DNA of 64,000 nucleotides from Phormidium tenue FACHB-1050 (lineage in GTDB: Bacteria > Cyanobacteriota > Cyanobacteriia > Pseudanabaenales > Pseudanabaenaceae), in the NCBI RefSeq assembly GCF_014696925.1, contig NZ_JACJQY010000001.1, forward strand, positions 124,001 to 188,000. The letters run 5' to 3'. Made by a program: the position numbers and the translations under genes. This document shows positions 61,301-64,000 of the stretch, in pieces (position 1 is the stretch's first letter; every line of letters begins with the position of its first letter). The notes below the pieces were generated by a model, which was given only the letters and a program-made list of their open reading frames with translations, was not told the origin of the DNA and did not search any database.

Positions 61301-61868
61301 AGTTGATAATTTGGTTCCTAAAGATAAGTTTGTCATTTCTTTTTTAGGCAGATTTTCACAAGAAAAGTGTCCCAAACTATTTGTGGAAATTGCAAATCAC
61401 TTTAAAAATGATGATTCACTTTATTTTGTTATGGCTGGCAACGGCAATTTGTATCATGAAACATTAGAGCAAATAAAAAGATATGGATTAGAGAGTAAAG
61501 TATATCTACCTGGATTTGTAGACACTAGAGACTATCTAAAAATTTCTAATTTACTTATTTTGCCATCTGAAATTGATGGGAGACCAAATGCTGTTCTAGA
61601 GAGCTTATCGATGGCTGTACCTGTTATCGCCTCATCAGTTGGAGGATTGCCGAAAATCATTAAGGATGAATACAATGGATTTCTATGTGCATCTGGTGAT
61701 ATAGAAAGCTTTGTAAACTGCATTCAAAAGGTGCTTGCAAATGAGGAGCTTTATCTAAGTATGAGAAAAAATGCCAGGAATTACGCTGTGCAATATCTTG
61801 ATATTAATATTGCCCAAAACAAATATATAAGCTTGTTTGAAAAATTATTGCTTCAGAATAATTGCTAA
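58374..61868 (+). CDS. multidomain glycosyltransferase (GT-A-like, coiled coil, GT2, GT4)
   Basis: A 1164-aa modular protein. Residues 1-260 form a GT-A-like domain of uncertain type (NIIIFSKNRACQLELLLRSL, FLVDDLVFKS). About 280-390 is a second partial GT-A-like stretch. About 392-472 is a coiled coil of LQQTESQ-type heptads with visible tandem DNA repeats (59640-59765). QSSKFWKIREKWFEI follows. About 536-765 is a GT2 domain (VSVIIPCYNYGKYLEEAIDS, CLDADDLLKPTYL, YEDWDFWLAI). About 800-1160 is a GT4 domain (ILFALPWMTTGGVDTVILQL, the E-x7-E motif in PSEIDGRPNAVLE). It could add more than one sugar in sequence, with a coiled-coil ruler or scaffold (inference). Confidence 0.9.
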   Translation: MLNIIIFSKNRACQLELLLRSLKIYLQDWQLYSVNIIFSYTNREYEQGYEIVKKQFPSFNYFPESQDQFVADSFKQLVLECFKNDHPYTMFLVDDLVFKSPVNLADNTFQTFINDSNILCLSLRLSPDIEYCYTSNIFSPPPPFDTNLVWDWQKQPKNSDWGYPMSLDGHIFRTLEIYDLIESKRSFNNPNTLETQLALRPISAHQMICYAESKIVNIPANKVQNIYSNRHAQMSDLNNLNQHFLNGYRLSLKPVLETKNISVHQEIPLQFFNPFQNISSLVVGILCRNDILRLVYQIESLLCQSILPATIICILNEESSCLESSKVIELTKNFYFNIEVTVNYNTEEAADTSQSVKRENNFVFLDVDKNISSTFIEDYLNETSNLEDIDFYNLQQTKHEKEYLASNLEQLKSQFRYQLEITNPQLQQTKLQLQQTESQLQQSRSQLLLTESRLQQTKSQLQQEKINLKAIQSSKFWKIREKWFEIRKKIGVRNEDQGFSLLTLYKVFDNKFNISTNAKKDNLVVIEQEQWSRDLPLVSVIIPCYNYGKYLEEAIDSVLAQTYTNFEIIVVDDGSTEPDTIMLLRNLNKPKTKIVRTNNFKLPATRNNGIKEAKGKYICCLDADDLLKPTYLEKCLFRLESENVDVCYTWVQEFGDSQAVIPTKEFDIDTLMVQNCLHVSAVFKRSIWEAVGGYNESMVEGYEDWDFWLAIAKIGGSGSKIDEPLFLYRKHGRSMISSALEKHDALYKQVKDNHKNLYLNNRFVREIKRNRKKYIVNNSFANLRLSFQESSIKECKKNNILFALPWMTTGGVDTVILQLIKTLKTQSFDVTICTTSPVTLDMGDNTSKYEELTTKIYNLCKLLKPEIWKELVFYLIESKSIGIIFLSGSTYLYDILPDIKDKFPDIKIVDQLYNEFGHINNNRRYSKFIDMNIAENEAVENCLLLDHQEQSDRVRLINNGVDTDYFNPNVINSIELVDNLVPKDKFVISFLGRFSQEKCPKLFVEIANHFKNDDSLYFVMAGNGNLYHETLEQIKRYGLESKVYLPGFVDTRDYLKISNLLILPSEIDGRPNAVLESLSMAVPVIASSVGGLPKIIKDEYNGFLCASGDIESFVNCIQKVLANEELYLSMRKNARNYAVQYLDINIAQNKYISLFEKLLLQNNC

Positions 61869-61882
61869 CTTTGTTAGCAATT
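61860..61882. terminator. short hairpin after large glycosyltransferase
   Basis: AATTGCTAAC (61860-61869) pairs with 61873-61882 around TTT, overlapping the end of the gene. It is AT-rich and without a T-run; a weak terminator at best. Confidence 0.45.
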
Positions 61883-61933
61883 AATATTAATCATGAATAA
61901 AGAAAAAATCATCCTTTATCAAAGGTCTACATA

Positions 61934-62875
61934 GTGAAAATTGGAATAACTGGAGCAACAGGATTTTTGGGATCATATTTGCTGAAGTATTTAATGAATC
62001 TAGAAAAGTATGAATTATATGCTTTAAGCAGAACTATATCATCAGAAAAAATTAAAAGCTTTAACAGTGTAGTTTGGATTGAAGGGGATTTAAGCTCAAA
62101 TCAAATTTGTGCAGATTTTGTCAAAAATCTTGATCTAATTATTCATCTTGCACATACCAACACGCCACTTACTTCAAATCGAGATATTTCTAGTGACACC
62201 TTACTTAACTTAGTCCCTACACTTAATTTATTGCAGGCAGTTCGAGACTATGGAGCATCTCCTAACATAATTTATGCTAGTAGCGGAGGGGCTATTTATA
62301 AGCCTTCTCTAAATTGCCTATCTTTTAAAGAATCTGATCCCTGCGAACCTTCATCTTCTTATGGAATTCAAAAACTTACAGTTGAAAATTATTTGCGTTT
62401 GAGTGCAGAACAAAACTGGTTAACAGCTACTTGCCTCAGAATCGGTAATCCCTACGGAGTTTTACTAGCATCAGAGCGTATGCAAGGTTTAATTGGAGTA
62501 GCTTTAAATAAAACTCTTAATCGGCAACCAGTTAAAATTTACGGAGATCCTAATAATGTAAGAGACTACATTCATTTAGAGGATATGTGTCGTATGTTTG
62601 AGTTGGTTATACATCAAAGATCCTCCTTTGAAGTTTACAATGTGGGAAGTGGAACAGGCTATTCCGTCAATCAAGTCCTAGACTTAATCGAGAAATTTAC
62701 TGGTATTGTTATGACAAAAGAAATATGGCAAGCAAACCAGACTACTAATCAATTGCCGTCATGGACAGTGCTAGACATAAAAAAATCCTATGAGAATTTA
62801 GCATGGGAGCCTTTAATTAAACTTGAACAAGGTTTAAAAGCCTTATGTGAGCAAACACTATGGAATCATCAGTAA
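61934..62875 (+). CDS. NAD-dependent sugar epimerase/dehydratase
   Basis: An extended SDR of 313 aa. It has the NAD motif ITGATGFLGSYLLKYL, the HLAHTNTPLTSN segment after strand 4, YASSGGAIYKPSLN, the catalytic SSYGIQKLTVENYL (Tyr and Lys), RIGNPYGV and the C-terminal VRDYIHLEDMCRMFELV. This is UDP-glucose 4-epimerase-like, but substrate cannot be fixed. Start is GTG 61934 with AAAGG about 9 nt upstream. It overlaps the following glycosyltransferase gene by 16 nt. Confidence 0.9.
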   Translation: MKIGITGATGFLGSYLLKYLMNLEKYELYALSRTISSEKIKSFNSVVWIEGDLSSNQICADFVKNLDLIIHLAHTNTPLTSNRDISSDTLLNLVPTLNLLQAVRDYGASPNIIYASSGGAIYKPSLNCLSFKESDPCEPSSSYGIQKLTVENYLRLSAEQNWLTATCLRIGNPYGVLLASERMQGLIGVALNKTLNRQPVKIYGDPNNVRDYIHLEDMCRMFELVIHQRSSFEVYNVGSGTGYSVNQVLDLIEKFTGIVMTKEIWQANQTTNQLPSWTVLDIKKSYENLAWEPLIKLEQGLKALCEQTLWNHQ

Positions 62876-63783
62876 AGGTTTCGGTTTTACTCCCTGTTTA
62901 TAATGGGGGGGCAACCTTATCTCAAGCGATCGCATCTATCCTTTCTCAGGATATGTCAGAGTTTGAATTAATAATCATTGATGACTGTTCCACTGACAAC
63001 TCTACTTCTGTTATTCGTCAATACGCGGATAAGGATTCAAGGATCATCCTGATTTTTCATGAAGTCAATATTGGACTAGCTAAAACCTTGAATGAAGGAC
63101 TTAAATTAGCGAAATCAGATTTTGTTGCAAGAATGGATCAGGATGATGAGTCTTTACCCCAGCGTCTTAGAATTCAACTTGATTATATGCTTAGTCATCC
63201 AGAATTTGCCGTTGTTGGTAGCTACGTTTATCATATGGGTGCTAAGCAAGAGTTTGATCGTTTAGTAGAACTTCCATCTAATTCTGAACAAATCAAACAA
63301 ACCCTTTTGCAATACAACTGTATGTATCATCCTTCAGTGATGATGAGACGTAATAAAATTTTAGAGCTTGGTGGTTATAAAGCTGAATTTAAGAATGCGG
63401 AGGATTACGATTTATGGTTGCGAGTTAGTAAATTATATCCATTATCTAATATTTCCGAACCATTATTACGATACAGATTTTCTGTCTCAGGAATGACATT
63501 AAGCCGAAAATGGGAACAATTATTTTATGTTTATCTTGCACAGTCAGCTCATACAAATGAGAATGCTTCAATTGATCTGATAAATTCAAAAGCACAAGAA
63601 ATGTTAAAACAAATAGACAAAGTCTACTTTCTCGAACAGGTTGCTAATGGTACGATCTTGGAATTATTAAATCTTAAATTATGGAAAGATGCTATTTATT
63701 TAGTATGGAATTTCTCTACTGATATTGGATTTAAGAAATCAGTACGTTTGTTAATACGCGTTATTAAATTTGGCTTATACTAG
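62860..63783 (+). CDS. family 2 glycosyltransferase
   Basis: A 307-aa GT-A enzyme: VSVLLPVYNGGATLSQAIAS, FELIIIDDCSTDNSTSVI, the metal-binding region FVARMDQDDESLPQRL, and the catalytic AEDYDLWLRVSKLYPL. Residues 220-307 are helical without a transmembrane segment. ATG 62860 lies inside the epimerase gene end, so translation is coupled. It probably adds one sugar of the cluster's glycan. Confidence 0.92.
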   Translation: MESSVKVSVLLPVYNGGATLSQAIASILSQDMSEFELIIIDDCSTDNSTSVIRQYADKDSRIILIFHEVNIGLAKTLNEGLKLAKSDFVARMDQDDESLPQRLRIQLDYMLSHPEFAVVGSYVYHMGAKQEFDRLVELPSNSEQIKQTLLQYNCMYHPSVMMRRNKILELGGYKAEFKNAEDYDLWLRVSKLYPLSNISEPLLRYRFSVSGMTLSRKWEQLFYVYLAQSAHTNENASIDLINSKAQEMLKQIDKVYFLEQVANGTILELLNLKLWKDAIYLVWNFSTDIGFKKSVRLLIRVIKFGLY

Positions 63784-63926
63784 ATTTTTCTGAGTATTGT
63801 TAGAAAATCTCAGAAGCAGACAATAACGAGCATTAATTTTAACGAATTTATATATTGTTTTTGGGACGCAAATAAGATACCATCTATTATCAAAGTCTAA
63901 AATATTCACGCCGAGCTCAATTTTTT

Positions 63927-64000
63927 ATGGAAAAATTAATTAAATCTATTCAATCTTTATTTTTACCTAAGTCAAACGCTATTAGTGCGCCAATATCTGA
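63927..64000 (+). CDS. partial CDS at window edge
   Basis: A frame opens at ATG 63927 and runs open to the window end (24 codons, MEKLIKSIQSLFLPKSNAIS and on). Too short to identify. It follows the glycosyltransferase on the same strand after 143 nt, so it is probably another cluster gene, but it could be a chance frame. Confidence 0.45.
   Translation, partial: MEKLIKSIQSLFLPKSNAISAPIS

Noticed and set aside
1-64000. tRNA, rRNA or tmRNA genes
   Set aside because: I saw no cloverleaf or rRNA-like sequence by eye; a covariance search could still find a divergent one.
1-64000. Autonomous insertion sequence or prophage
   Set aside because: No transposase, integrase or phage structural gene was recognised; only non-coding MITE-like elements.

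Overview
The window is cyanobacterial chromosome. The evidence is the very frequent HIP1 octamer (GCGATCGC), genes typical of cyanobacteria and plastids (Tic22, Ycf46-type ATPase, DUF3285, DUF3086, TIGR03492-type glycosyltransferase-like protein, the linked ybeY-dgkA pair) and a gas-vesicle gene. A filamentous Pseudanabaena/Limnothrix-like organism is a reasonable guess (inference), because gas vesicles and this Argonaute type both occur there.

Layout. 0-13 kb: gvpA, a DUF3285 protein, ybeY, dgkA, an RND efflux permease, pdxJ, a methionine gamma-lyase-family enzyme, a REC-EAL c-di-GMP phosphodiesterase, DUF3086 and Tic22. 13-17.6 kb: a GTPase, then a small defence-like patch with a PIN-domain toxin-antitoxin pair, a complete long prokaryotic Argonaute and a truncated HigB-like toxin relic. 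17.6-35 kb: mostly housekeeping genes (MOSC protein, Ycf46-like AAA ATPase, speA, lipid-A-disaccharide-synthase-like protein, O-antigen-ligase/TPR protein, GAF protein, pdhA, pentapeptide membrane protein, NAD kinase, uvrC, a glycosyltransferase). 36-64 kb: a long polysaccharide (O-antigen type) cluster, all on the + strand.

The polysaccharide cluster starts with dTDP-L-rhamnose synthesis (rfbC, rfbB, rfbD, rfbA). CDP-6-deoxy-sugar synthesis and tailoring follow (rfbF, rfbG, a C-methyltransferase, a second epimerase, a DegT aminotransferase, a PhyH oxygenase, two methyltransferases). Next comes an unusual acyl-carrier cassette (MaoC-SDR fusion, FkbH-like HAD protein, acyl carrier protein, hexapeptide acyltransferase, WbqC protein). 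After it come a CmcI-like enzyme, a GT2-FkbM fusion, a Wzm/Wzt-type ABC exporter with a small EamA/SMR-like gene between its two genes, and large glycosyltransferases. The genes together read as synthesis, decoration and ABC-dependent export of a rhamnose- and branched-deoxysugar-containing glycan.

The most unusual non-coding signal is a dense set of intergenic palindromes between about 6.8 and 38.7 kb. They fall into at least four families. Copies share ends or cores, while parts of their stems differ between copies and stay self-complementary. One copy (6991-7119) has 16-bp terminal inverted repeats, a perfect 9-bp target duplication and an arm shared by two mutually exclusive hairpins. These palindromes are nearly absent from 39 to 64 kb, where HIP1 also becomes rare, which suggests a different history for the glycan island.
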